NCBI RefSeq assembly: GCF_000708885.1 | Contig: NZ_JEOE01000004.1 | Location: forward strand, 120,029 to 184,028 | DNA: 64,000 nt | Direction: 5' to 3' | DNA from: Cellulomonas sp. HZM | GTDB taxonomy: Bacteria > Actinomycetota > Actinomycetes > Actinomycetales > Cellulomonadaceae | Part shown: piece after piece, positions 1-7,464 of the stretch | Numbering within the stretch: position 1 is the first letter of the stretch | How the letters are laid out: each line of letters opens with the position of its first letter | The notes under the pieces: model-generated | The model's input: only the letters and a program-made list of their open reading frames with translations | Databases searched by the model: none | What the model was told of the DNA's origin: nothing | Translations under genes and position numbers: made by a program

Positions 1-1
1 C

Positions 2-367
2 GGGTGGATGCGGCCCGGGGACCTCGGGTTGGTGGCCTTGGACGACGACGGGCACGACGACCCGCACGACTCCCCCGCCGTCGGAGCCGTCTGGGCACGC
101 GCGCTGCCGGCGAGCGAGCCCGGGTACGGGTACGTGGCGGACGACGTCCCGGAGCTCGGGCTCGGCGTCGCGGCGACCCACCGCGGACGCGGGATCGGCT
201 GCGCGCTGCTCGTCGGCTGCATCGACCTCGCACGCGAGCTCGGGTGGCGCGCGCTGAGCCTGAGCGTGGAGGACGGCAACACCGGCGCGCGCAGGCTGTA
301 CGAGCGGCACGGGTTCGTCGTCGTCGGTCGCAACGGAGACTCCGACACGATGCTCCGCGAGGTCTGA
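2..367 (+). CDS. GNAT family N-acetyltransferase, C-terminal part (5' end outside window)
   Basis: The frame is open from the first bases of the window, so the gene probably begins upstream; the ATG at position 8 need not be the true start. What remains is the acetyl-CoA-binding half of a GNAT fold: a strand ELGLGVAATHRGRGIGCAL carrying the R/Q-x-x-G-x-G/A pyrophosphate-binding signature (RGRGIG), an amphipathic helix, and the closing ARRLYERHGFVVVG segment typical of these enzymes. GNAT proteins transfer an acetyl group from acetyl-CoA to a small-molecule or protein amine. The substrate cannot be read from this fragment. It ends 20 bp before the convergent ABC ATPase gene. Confidence 0.8.
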   Translation, partial: GWMRPGDLGLVALDDDGHDDPHDSPAVGAVWARALPASEPGYGYVADDVPELGLGVAATHRGRGIGCALLVGCIDLARELGWRALSLSVEDGNTGARRLYERHGFVVVGRNGDSDTMLREV

Positions 368-387
368 CCGAGCCCGGGCCAGAACCG

Positions 388-1077
388 TCACACCAAGGAG
401 TCCGCCTCCGCGAGGCGCCCGTCGACGATCCGTACGGTCGCGTCGACCGATCCGAGCGTCGACGCGTCGTGCGAGATCAGCAGGGTCGCTGCGCCGAGCT
501 CGTGCGCAAGGCTCGTCAGCAGCTCGACGACGAGCGTGCCGCGATCGTGGTCCAGCGCGGACGTCGGTTCGTCCACGAGCAGCACGTCCGGCCGGCCGAC
601 GAGCGCGCGCGCGATCGCGATCCGCTGGCGCTGACCGCCGGACAGGTGCGCCGGCCGGCGATGGGCCTGTTCCGCGAGACCGACGGCGTCGAGCAGCTGC
701 ATGGCCTCGTCACGGACGCTCGCCGGACGTCGGCCACCCAGGTGGGCGTGCAGCTCGATCTGCTCGAGCGCCGTGAGCGAGGCGATGAGCTGGGGAGCCT
801 GGAAGACGATGCCGACCCGCTCGAGGCGCACACGTGTCGCGTCGGCCCGGCTCGTGCTCGACGTCAGCACGACCTGCTCCCCGAACGCGACGTTCCCGGA
901 GGTCGGGCGGGTGAGCCCCGCCGCGACGGCGAGCAGGCTCGACTTCCCGGCGCCCGAAGGGCCGAGCAGGGCGGTCGTCGTGCCGGCCGGCACGTGGAGG
1001 GTGACACCGTCCACCGCGGTGAGCACCGCGTCGCCGTCGGGGTAGACGAGGGTGAGGTCGTTCAGGTGCAGGTCCAT
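388..1077 (-). CDS. ABC transporter ATP-binding protein (LolD/MacB/DevA type)
   Basis: 229-aa nucleotide-binding subunit of an exporter or lipoprotein-release type ABC transporter. Visible motifs are Walker A GPSGAGKSS (about residues 37-45), the Q-loop VFQAPQL, the ABC signature LSGGQRQRIAIARAL, Walker B VLLVDEPTSALD and the H-loop ISHD. Length fits the LolD/DevA family. ATG at 1077 was chosen because AGAGG lies 7 nt upstream. An alternative ATG at 1092 would overlap the permease stop as ATGA. The gene directly follows the FtsX-type permease on the same strand, so the two should form one transporter. The divergent two-component system next door suggests an envelope-stress or antimicrobial-response role; this is inference. 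Confidence 0.9.
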   Translation of the reverse strand: MDLHLNDLTLVYPDGDAVLTAVDGVTLHVPAGTTTALLGPSGAGKSSLLAVAAGLTRPTSGNVAFGEQVVLTSSTSRADATRVRLERVGIVFQAPQLIASLTALEQIELHAHLGGRRPASVRDEAMQLLDAVGLAEQAHRRPAHLSGGQRQRIAIARALVGRPDVLLVDEPTSALDHDRGTLVVELLTSLAHELGAATLLISHDASTLGSVDATVRIVDGRLAEADSLV

Positions 1078-1088
1078 CGGTGCGCCTC

Positions 1089-2168
1089 TCATCTGGCGGC
1101 GAGCGCCGCATGCGGGTCGGTACGGGTGATGCGGGCGATGGCCGCGGCGGCTCCGACGAGCCCGACGACGACGAGCAGGGCCGCGGGCGCGACGGTGGTC
1201 GCGGGTGACACGAGGACGGGCATCACGTCCGCGAGCGCAGAGCCGGCCGCGGCCGCCAGCGCCGTGCCCACGGCCACCGCGCCGACGAGGACGAGCGCCG
1301 CCTGGCCCAGCGCGTCGCGCAGCAGGTAGCGGGTCGAGGCGCCGAGGGCCTTGAGCACGGCCACGTCGCCCTGCCGGCCGATGGTCCACACGGTGAAGAA
1401 CGCACCGACGATGAGCGCGGAGATCGCGACGAGGAACGCCTGCATCGTGGTGAGCGACAGGTTCTCGGCGGTGAACGACGAGACCGCGCTGCGGGCGTCG
1501 GCGATCGGCACGGTCGTCGTGCCGACGCGCGCATCGGCCGCGGGGAGCATGGCGGACCCGTCGGTGTCGAGCGCGACGACCGTCGCGACCGGGCCGCCGT
1601 CGCCATCCCGTGCACCGAACGTCTGCCAGTCGTCGAGCCACACCCAGACGACCGGCGTGTGCGCCAGCTGCTGGTCGTCGTCCACGACGCGTGAGACCGT
1701 CAGCGCCACGCCGTCGATCGCGAGGCCGTCGCCGCCCGCGACCCCGAGAGCCATGGCTCCCCGCTGCGTGAGCACGACGTGGCCCGAGGTCGGAGCACCG
1801 CCCGGGGCGAGCATCGAGCCGGCCCGCACGCCGAGCGCCGTGACGGCGACGGTCGTGCCGTGCGCCGAGGCGCGCGTCGTCACGACCCCGAGCGGCTCGG
1901 CGTGACGCACGCCCGACACCCATGACCACTGCTCCCACTGGTCGCGGGTCACGCGCGACGACGTCAGGTCCGGCTTGTCGTCGTGCGCAGCCATGCCGAA
2001 GGCGAGGTGGTCGGCGGGCAGGTCGGTCAGCGCGGACACCGAGGCTCGCGCGAGCCCAGCGGTCAGCGCGGACAGGAACGTGACGAGCGCGGCGACGAGG
2101 ACGACGACGGCGCTGATCAGGGCGAAGCGGCCACGGGCGTACCGCAGCTCGCGGAGCGCGACGAACAC
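1089..2168 (-). CDS. FtsX-like ABC transporter permease (DevC/MacB type)
   Basis: 359-aa membrane subunit paired with the downstream ATPase. An N-terminal transmembrane helix (roughly residues 15-40, FALISAVVVLVAALVTFL) is followed by an extracytoplasmic domain of about 190 residues. Three C-terminal transmembrane helices come next, beginning AFLVAISALIVGAFFTVWTIG and containing the FtsX-family cytoplasmic loop RQGDVAVLKALGAS. This is the MacB/FtsX topology used to move or release substrates at the outer face of the membrane rather than through a classical channel. The GTG start at 2168 has GGAG 5 nt upstream; the frame stays open further up but has no better start. About 150 bp separates it from the divergent histidine kinase. 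Confidence 0.88.
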   Translation of the reverse strand: MFVALRELRYARGRFALISAVVVLVAALVTFLSALTAGLARASVSALTDLPADHLAFGMAAHDDKPDLTSSRVTRDQWEQWSWVSGVRHAEPLGVVTTRASAHGTTVAVTALGVRAGSMLAPGGAPTSGHVVLTQRGAMALGVAGGDGLAIDGVALTVSRVVDDDQQLAHTPVVWVWLDDWQTFGARDGDGGPVATVVALDTDGSAMLPAADARVGTTTVPIADARSAVSSFTAENLSLTTMQAFLVAISALIVGAFFTVWTIGRQGDVAVLKALGASTRYLLRDALGQAALVLVGAVAVGTALAAAAGSALADVMPVLVSPATTVAPAALLVVVGLVGAAAAIARITRTDPHAALAAR

Positions 2169-2318
2169 GAGTTCTCCCAGGGTGTGCGACGGTGTTGCAC
2201 TCAGGCTCGTCCAGGCACCGCCCCTCGCGGCTCGTGAGGTCGGCCCTGCCTTCGCCGACGGACGGACGAGGCCGGACTCGTCCTTTCGGCCGATGCGCGG
2301 CGTTCGGCGGCGGCTAGC

Positions 2319-3533
2319 GTGGCGGGCGTGGGACGACTGGTCGACGCGACGCGCGCCCTGCTGCGAGGGCTGGATGCCCTGCTCGTCGCGCTCGTGCTCG
2401 TCGCCGTCCTGCGCGCACCGAACGGGTCGCGGTGGGCGGCGGCGGCAGCCGGAGGTGCGCTGGTCGCCGTGCACGTCTGGGGCCGACGCCGCGTGCGGGT
2501 CCACGACGTGTCCGTCGACGTCCCCCGCGGGAAGCGCCCCGAGGCGATCGCCTGGATGCTTGTCGACCTGGCGCTCTGGTGCGTCCTGCTCGTCACGTCC
2601 CCGGCCGGCCTGTGGCTCGCGTTCCCGCTCGTCCTGCTCCAGATGCACGTCCTCGGACCTCGGCTCGGCATCGTCGCGGTGGCGCTCACCACCGCGGGCG
2701 CCGTGGTGAGCGGATCGTCGTGGCGAGCGCCCGGCGACCCCGCACTCGGCTACGTCCTGGGGCCAGTGGTCGGCGCCGCCGTCGCGGTCGGTGTGGTGCT
2801 CGCCCTCGAGGCGCTCGTCCGCGAGTCGCAGGCGCGCCAACGTGCGCTCGACGAGCTCACCGCGGCGCGCGAGCACCTGGCCGAGGCCGAGCGTGACCGA
2901 GCCGTCGCCGCCGAACGCGAGCGGCTGGCCCGCGAGGTGCACGACACGCTCGCGCAGGGGTTCTCGGCGGTCGAGCTCCTGCTGCGCTCCGCCCGGGCGG
3001 CGCTCGGCAGCGACGACGAGCGCGCGGGCGCCCTCGTCGACCGAGCGCGTGCTACTGCTCTCGACAACCTCGCGGAAGCGCGGCGCTTCGTGCGCGCCCT
3101 CGCACCGGCGGACCTGGCCGTTGCCGCCCTACCGGACGCCCTGCGGCGCGTCGCCGACCGCGTAGACGGGCAGGGGCTGCATGTCGTCGCGCGCGTCGAG
3201 GGCACGGCGCGGCCGCTCGCGGCGCCAGTCGAGACCACGCTCCTGCGCATCGCGCAGTCGGCGCTGGCCAACGTGCGTCAGCACGCCGACGCCCGTCGTG
3301 CGGACGTCACGCTGACCTACCTCGACGACCGCGTGCTGCTGGACGTCGTCGACGACGGTCGCGGCTTCGACCCGGCCGGACCTGCGTCCGGCGGCGGCTT
3401 CGGGCTCGCGGCGATACGGTCGCGCGTGCGCGAGCTGGGCGGCACCCTGTCCCTCGAGACCGCGACCGGACTGGGGACGGCCGTCGCGGTAGCGCTGCCC
3501 GTGCCACGGCCCGACGACGAGGAGGGCACGTGA
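2319..3533 (+). CDS. Sensor histidine kinase, NarL-partner (HisKA_3) class
   Basis: 404-aa membrane sensor kinase. The N-terminal ~150 residues hold several hydrophobic segments (about 18-34, 40-55, 75-110, 112-130 and 140-165) with short connections, so the signal is probably sensed within or near the membrane. A coiled linker rich in Arg/Glu/Ala follows. The dimerisation and phosphoacceptor motif is REVHDTLAQGFSAVELLL, with the phosphorylated His at residue 208. The catalytic domain shows N-box RIAQSALANVRQHA, DDGRGFD and GGGFGLAAIRSR. GTG 2319 is taken as start; GTG 2328 is equally possible. It overlaps its response regulator by 4 bp (GTGA) and is divergent from an ABC exporter that it probably controls. 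Confidence 0.92.
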   Translation: MAGVGRLVDATRALLRGLDALLVALVLVAVLRAPNGSRWAAAAAGGALVAVHVWGRRRVRVHDVSVDVPRGKRPEAIAWMLVDLALWCVLLVTSPAGLWLAFPLVLLQMHVLGPRLGIVAVALTTAGAVVSGSSWRAPGDPALGYVLGPVVGAAVAVGVVLALEALVRESQARQRALDELTAAREHLAEAERDRAVAAERERLAREVHDTLAQGFSAVELLLRSARAALGSDDERAGALVDRARATALDNLAEARRFVRALAPADLAVAALPDALRRVADRVDGQGLHVVARVEGTARPLAAPVETTLLRIAQSALANVRQHADARRADVTLTYLDDRVLLDVVDDGRGFDPAGPASGGGFGLAAIRSRVRELGGTLSLETATGLGTAVAVALPVPRPDDEEGT

Positions 3534-4153
3534 TCGACGTCGCGCTGGCCGACGACCACCCCGTGGTCCGCGCCGGCCTGCGGTCGGTCCTCGAGAGCCA
3601 CGAGGACATCCGTGTGGTCGCCGAGGCGTCCACGGCCGAGGACATGCTCGCGTGGACAGGAGCCCATCGGGCCGACGTGGTCCTCCTCGACCTGCGCTTC
3701 GGGCCCGGCCGCATGAGCGGCGCCCAGGCCACACGGCTGCTCGCCGAACGCGGCGGACCCGCGGTGCTCGTCGTGACGACGTACGGCTCGGACGCGGACA
3801 TCCTGGCGGCCGTAGAGGCGGGCGCGACCGGCTACCTCCTCAAGGACGCACCGACCGACGAGCTCGTGCGCGCGGTCAGGGCCGCAGCGGCCGGGCAGGT
3901 GACGCTCGGCCCCGCCGTCCAGGAACGGCTGCTCGGGCGGGTCCGCACCCCGCAGCTCGCGCTGACCTCGCGCGAGCTCGACGTGCTGCGGCTGGTGGCG
4001 GCCGGTCGGTCGAACGACGAGATCGCGCGCGAGCTGTTCGTCTCTCGCGCGACCGTGAAGACGCACCTGGCGCACCTGTACGACAAGCTCGGTGTCACCT
4101 CGCGCACCCGGGCGGTGGCGGTGGCACGCGACCGTGGGGTGCTGCCCGTCTGA
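3530..4153 (+). CDS. Response regulator, NarL/FixJ (LuxR-type HTH) family
   Basis: 207-aa two-component response regulator. The receiver domain occupies about residues 1-118, with the acidic pocket DDH at 8-10, the phosphoacceptor Asp54 (VVLLDLRF), a conserved Thr in VVTTYGS and Lys in YLLKDAP. A LuxR-type helix-turn-helix lies at about 142-205 (LTSRELDVLRLVAAGRSNDEIARELF, recognition helix around SRATVKTHLAHL). The GTG start overlaps the kinase stop by 4 nt, so both are translated together. The obvious target is the divergent ABC transporter at 388-2168; no operator was identified. Gene order and class are secure, the stimulus is unknown. Confidence 0.93.
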   Translation: MIDVALADDHPVVRAGLRSVLESHEDIRVVAEASTAEDMLAWTGAHRADVVLLDLRFGPGRMSGAQATRLLAERGGPAVLVVTTYGSDADILAAVEAGATGYLLKDAPTDELVRAVRAAAAGQVTLGPAVQERLLGRVRTPQLALTSRELDVLRLVAAGRSNDEIARELFVSRATVKTHLAHLYDKLGVTSRTRAVAVARDRGVLPV

Positions 4154-4178
4154 GCGACCGGCGCATCGTGGTCTTGCC

Positions 4179-4219
4179 CGGCCGGACGGTCCATGGCAGG
4201 GGCCCGGACCGCCCGGCCG
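4179..4219. terminator. Hairpin terminator between convergent genes
   Basis: Inverted repeat between the response regulator stop and the GH16 stop: left arm CGGCCGGACGGTCC (4179-4192) pairs with GGACCGCCCGGCCG (4206-4219), 13 of 14 positions, around a 13-nt loop. No T-tract follows, which is common for actinobacterial terminators. It can serve both strands. Confidence 0.6.
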
Positions 4220-4230
4220 ACGGAGATGCC

Positions 4231-5022
4231 TCAGTACTTCGTGTACTTCACCCAGTCGTACGTCGCCGTGCGCTGGCCGGAGTAGCTGAAAGGCCCGAGC
4301 CAGCCGTCCACGCCGGTTCCGGGCCACAGGTTCATCATGATCCGCTGCGGATGCGTGGGCAGTGCCCCGCGCGAGCCGTTCTCCTGGTGGACGAGGTTGC
4401 CGTCCACGAACCAGTTGATGGTGCCCCCGTTCCACCACTCGATCGCGTAGTTGTGATACCCGGCAGCGGCGTCGAAGCCCAGGTCGATCAGGGTCTCGTG
4501 GCCGCCCACACCGTTGGTGAAGTAGTTGAGCTGCACCTGACGGGTGTTCTTGCCGAGGATCTCGACGTCGATCTCGTCCCAGGGCTGGCCGTCGCTCGGG
4601 CCGGTGTACGTGAAGAACGAGCTCACCGTGCCGGAGCCGCCGGACGCGGCCTTCATCCGGACCTCGTAGCGGCCGTAGGAGTAGAGGTCGGTCGACCGGT
4701 ACTCGCCGGACGCGTACGGCTTGCCGGAGCAGCCGCCGGGGCAGCTCGTGGTGTCGAGGTTGATGCCCATGACACCGCCGCTGTGCCACACGTGGTCCGC
4801 GCGCCAGCCGGCGTTGAACATCCCGCCGTTGCTGTACCCGTCAGGCTTGTACCAGCGGGCGGTGTCGAAGCCGTCGAGGTTGTCGGTGAAGCTGCCGCCG
4901 ATCGCGGCCTCGGCGGGCGGTGCGAGCACGGGGCCGGCGGCGATGCCAGCCACGAGCGCGGCGGCCAGTCCCCAGCGGCGCAGGTGCGCGTGGCGGTGGT
5001 GATGCGTCGTCGTTGATCGCAT
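4231..5022 (-). CDS. Secreted GH16 endo-beta-1,3(1,4)-glucanase (lichenase type)
   Basis: 263-aa glycoside hydrolase family 16 enzyme expected to cleave mixed-linkage or 1,3-beta-glucans outside the cell. The N-terminus is a signal peptide: a His/Arg-rich start, then LAAALVAGIAAGPVLA and a likely cleavage after PPAEA near residue 40. The catalytic signature DEIDVEILGKN is intact, with nucleophile Glu150, assisting Asp152 and acid/base Glu154. It is followed by the expected aromatic strands (YHNYAIEWW, INWFVDG). No carbohydrate-binding module is attached. The ATG at 5022 has GGAGGT 7 nt upstream. A promoter and LacI-type operator lie 150-200 bp upstream. Lichenase versus laminarinase specificity cannot be settled from sequence alone. 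Confidence 0.92.
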   Translation of the reverse strand: MRSTTTHHHRHAHLRRWGLAAALVAGIAAGPVLAPPAEAAIGGSFTDNLDGFDTARWYKPDGYSNGGMFNAGWRADHVWHSGGVMGINLDTTSCPGGCSGKPYASGEYRSTDLYSYGRYEVRMKAASGGSGTVSSFFTYTGPSDGQPWDEIDVEILGKNTRQVQLNYFTNGVGGHETLIDLGFDAAAGYHNYAIEWWNGGTINWFVDGNLVHQENGSRGALPTHPQRIMMNLWPGTGVDGWLGPFSYSGQRTATYDWVKYTKY

Positions 5023-5170
5023 GTGTGTACCTCCATCGGTACGGATGGTGCGAAGGGCCTGCAGGCAGGCCGAGGAGAGCCGGCGCCGACGTCGACGACC
5101 GGTCGAGGGGATCACCCGGGTCGCACCGCGAGGCGTCGTCGAGTCGCGGTGCACGGAGCGGGTCCAGGTT

Positions 5171-5186
5171 TTGGAAGCGCTTCCAA
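5171..5186. promoter_or_regulatory. LacI-family operator (CebR-like palindrome) of the GH16 gene
   Basis: Perfect 16-bp palindrome TTGGAAGCGCTTCCAA. The core TGGAAGCGCTTCCA has the central CG and overall shape of LacI-family sites and closely resembles the TGGGAGCGCTCCCA site known for the cellobiose regulator CebR/CelR of actinobacteria. It begins 4 nt downstream of a predicted -10 box for the GH16 gene and therefore covers the transcription start, the classic repression position. A LacI-type regulator is encoded at 43430-44413, but whether it binds here is untested. Confidence 0.8.
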
Positions 5187-5190
5187 TTCC

Positions 5191-5219
5191 ATGTTTGCCG
5201 ATGCTGACGCGCTCGTCAA
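5191..5219 (-). promoter_or_regulatory. Predicted sigma-70 promoter of the GH16 gene
   Basis: On the minus strand TTGACG (-35, 5219-5214) and AAACAT (-10, 5196-5191) are separated by exactly 17 nt. The palindromic operator at 5171-5186 follows at once. The leader to the ATG would be about 160 nt. Confidence 0.55.
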
Positions 5220-5293
5220 CCGGTGTGGTCGATCGCCGCGATCGGGTGCTCGTCGAGACGGGCGGCCCCAACGCGCGCGGCACGGTCCACGAG

Positions 5294-5872
5294 CTACCTG
5301 CCGTTCACCTGACCGCCGTCACCACATCCCGGGCCCTTGCCGTCGATGGCCATGGCGGTCGCGTCCCGGCCGACCCTGCGCGTGCCGTCCTCGTCGTACT
5401 CGATGCGTGTCGCCTCGAAGCTCGCGTCGTCGCTCAGCGTGCGCATCGGCACGACGATCTCCCAAAGCTGTCCGGGGCGGATGACCGCCTCGTCCGGCGT
5501 GACCCTGCGCGACCAGGCGTCCGCTGCCGACTTGTCACCCCGTGCCGGCGGCGGGACGTCGCCGCTGACGGTGTACCACAGCCCACCCTCAGGAACGAGG
5601 AACGCCGGGTCGACCTGCACGTCATGGGGCGCGACCAGCTCGACCTTGCGGATCTTGATCGGCGCCGTGCCCGTATTGGTCACCCACATCGCGCCCAGGG
5701 CCTGCGTGGTGCGCACCCCGGGATCCGGGCAGTTCCACTCCTCGGCGCCCGAGCCGATGCTGAGCGAACCGGACGGCAGCTCGTCGGATCCGCTGCACGC
5801 TGCGGATCCGACGACGATGCCGGCGAGGAGCACGCCCGCGAGCGCCTTTCGAGGCCACGGGACCCTGTTCAC
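5294..5872 (-). CDS. Putative lipoprotein of unknown function
   Basis: 192-aa protein starting at a GTG that shares one base with the stop of the preceding gene (TAGTG), so it is translationally coupled to the secreted protein upstream. The N-terminus is basic, followed by a hydrophobic segment and a lipobox (VGSAAC, Cys about residue 26), predicting a lipid-anchored exported protein. The mature part has beta-rich segments (ALGAMWVTNTGTAPIKIRKV, LWEIVVPMRTLSDDASFEA) that read like a small immunoglobulin-like or copper-chaperone-like beta-sandwich, but I do not recognise the family. An ATG at 5929 would put 19 extra residues ahead and reach 58 bp into the neighbouring gene. Function is unknown; the coupling suggests it works with the neighbour. 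Confidence 0.72.
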   Translation of the reverse strand: MNRVPWPRKALAGVLLAGIVVGSAACSGSDELPSGSLSIGSGAEEWNCPDPGVRTTQALGAMWVTNTGTAPIKIRKVELVAPHDVQVDPAFLVPEGGLWYTVSGDVPPPARGDKSAADAWSRRVTPDEAVIRPGQLWEIVVPMRTLSDDASFEATRIEYDEDGTRRVGRDATAMAIDGKGPGCGDGGQVNGR

Positions 5873-7173
5873 TACTTCGCGACCAGTCGTCCGGAGTTGC
5901 TCTGCTGCGGGACGTTTCCCGTCCCGCATACGGTGAAGTAGGTGCCGGCCGCGCGGCTCATGACGATCTCGGCCTTCGTCGTGTAGCCCGACTGCGCCGA
6001 CGCGTTGAAGCCAATGAGCGGTTCGAGCGTGACGCCCGTGGTCCAGTTCTGAGCCTTCCCTGTACTGAAAGTGTGCTTGGACTTGTACTGGACGCAGTTC
6101 TTGGAGGACGTCGCGGGTACAGGCGATCCCGCCTCATAGGATCCGTAGGGCGAGCCGATAGGCCTGACCGAGTACGACACGAACTGCCCGGTGTCGCCGT
6201 CGCAGAGCACGTTCCGGTACTTGCCGTAATTCTGGAATTTCTTGTAGATGATTCCGTGCTGCCCCTTGTGCTGGTCGAACTCGTCGATGTCCCCGTTCGT
6301 GATCTTGTTGGTGCCGCTGGCTTCCCAAGAACCAAAGGCGCCGCTCTTGCTCGCCCCGACCCCGAACGACGACTCGGCGCCCGACTCATAGATGAATTGC
6401 GACGTCACCGCCGACGAAGTTGAATAGGTGGATCCGATGATTGTCGGGCGCTTGTCCAGCCGCTCGAGAAGTACGGTGCCGCACTTGTACCCAGCCGTCA
6501 CGGTGGCAGCACTCATCGCCACCTTCGCAGGGCCATCCGTCGACTTCACGTCGGTCGTGGAGAACTCCACATGACCCGAAGCCGTCGCACTGCCGCTGCG
6601 AACGCGCGCACTGGCGACGTCATCGACGGTGAGCGGCTCGTCGGCCTCGATCGTGACGTCGCCCGCCAGCGCATCGTCGATCGACTTGTCGGCGACGATC
6701 TCCGGAGACAGCACGGCTGAGGTCGAAACGACCGCGACGTCGTCGCCAGCGTTCGCAGCGGTGACGTCGAAGTTGACCGTACGCTCGTTTCCGCCGGTCA
6801 GTTCGGCGACGGCTCCGGGGTCGGCGACGAGCTTGAAGCTACCATCCGAGTCAGTCAGGGTTGCGGCGATCGTGACGAGCTCGACCTCGTCGCCGGGTCG
6901 TTGCGAATCGAGCGTCTTCTGGTCAGGCCACGCTGTGGCGATCACGGGCACCCCGGCGTCGGCGCCGTCCACTTCTCCTGCCGCAAGCACCGGGCCATCC
7001 AGGTCGGACGACGGCTCGACGTCTACGAGCTTCGCGAGCGCCTCGACCTGATCCGCGGCCGGCGGGCGGGGATCTGGCGCGACAGGCATGGCCGCCCCGA
7101 TGAGCATGCTGGCGGCCATTGCGACACCTGACACGACAGCGACCTTCGGCAGCATTTTCACGACAGACAACAT
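5872..7173 (-). CDS. Large secreted protein of unknown function, atypical composition
   Basis: 433-aa protein with an N-terminal signal-like segment (LPKVAVVSGVAMAASMLIGAA, residues about 8-28), then an acidic Ala/Val/Asp-rich half that may be a propeptide or spacer. The C-terminal half is richer in aromatic residues, Ser, Gly and Thr, with cysteines near the start (YKCGTVLLERL), middle (VLCDGDTG, NCVQYKSK) and end (YFTVCGTG), suggesting disulfides outside the cell. Alternating Ser/Gly/Thr stretches such as GVGASKSGAFGSWEASGT look like amphipathic beta strands. I do not recognise the family. Base composition is visibly less GC-rich than its neighbours (for example around 6225-6260), which hints at transfer. 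ATG 7173 is followed by a positively charged signal start. Confidence 0.72.
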   Translation of the reverse strand: MLSVVKMLPKVAVVSGVAMAASMLIGAAMPVAPDPRPPAADQVEALAKLVDVEPSSDLDGPVLAAGEVDGADAGVPVIATAWPDQKTLDSQRPGDEVELVTIAATLTDSDGSFKLVADPGAVAELTGGNERTVNFDVTAANAGDDVAVVSTSAVLSPEIVADKSIDDALAGDVTIEADEPLTVDDVASARVRSGSATASGHVEFSTTDVKSTDGPAKVAMSAATVTAGYKCGTVLLERLDKRPTIIGSTYSTSSAVTSQFIYESGAESSFGVGASKSGAFGSWEASGTNKITNGDIDEFDQHKGQHGIIYKKFQNYGKYRNVLCDGDTGQFVSYSVRPIGSPYGSYEAGSPVPATSSKNCVQYKSKHTFSTGKAQNWTTGVTLEPLIGFNASAQSGYTTKAEIVMSRAAGTYFTVCGTGNVPQQSNSGRLVAK

Positions 7174-7439
7174 TCCACGCACCCCCTGCTCACAGCCGCG
7201 CAGCGTGCGCGACTGTGAACAGTGAACCAAGCTCGGCGTCTGCTTTGTGTCGATTTGCTGCGCGGAAACGGTCGAGATGGAGTGACGCCCATCACATTGA
7301 CCGCGGAGGGGTCGTGGCGCTGCACAAAGGGCCTCGCGTCGCGCCCACCGCGGCGGTCTGCGACACGAGCCGCCACAGGTCGTTACGGGTCGCGGGGGAG
7401 ATGCCCGGCTCTCGCTAACGCCGCCGCATTCGTCGTCAG

Positions 7440-7455
7440 ATACCCCCCGGGGTAT
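7440..7455. promoter_or_regulatory. CsoR/CstR-type operator of the persulfide operon
   Basis: ATACCCCCCGGGGTAT, an inverted repeat ATACCC-N4-GGGTAT, sits 9 nt before the ATG of the reductase-rhodanese gene. G-tract palindromes of this form are the recognised binding sites of CsoR/CstR repressors, and such a repressor is the third gene of this operon, so autoregulation is the obvious reading. Confidence 0.8.
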
Positions 7456-7464
7456 CGTGATGCC

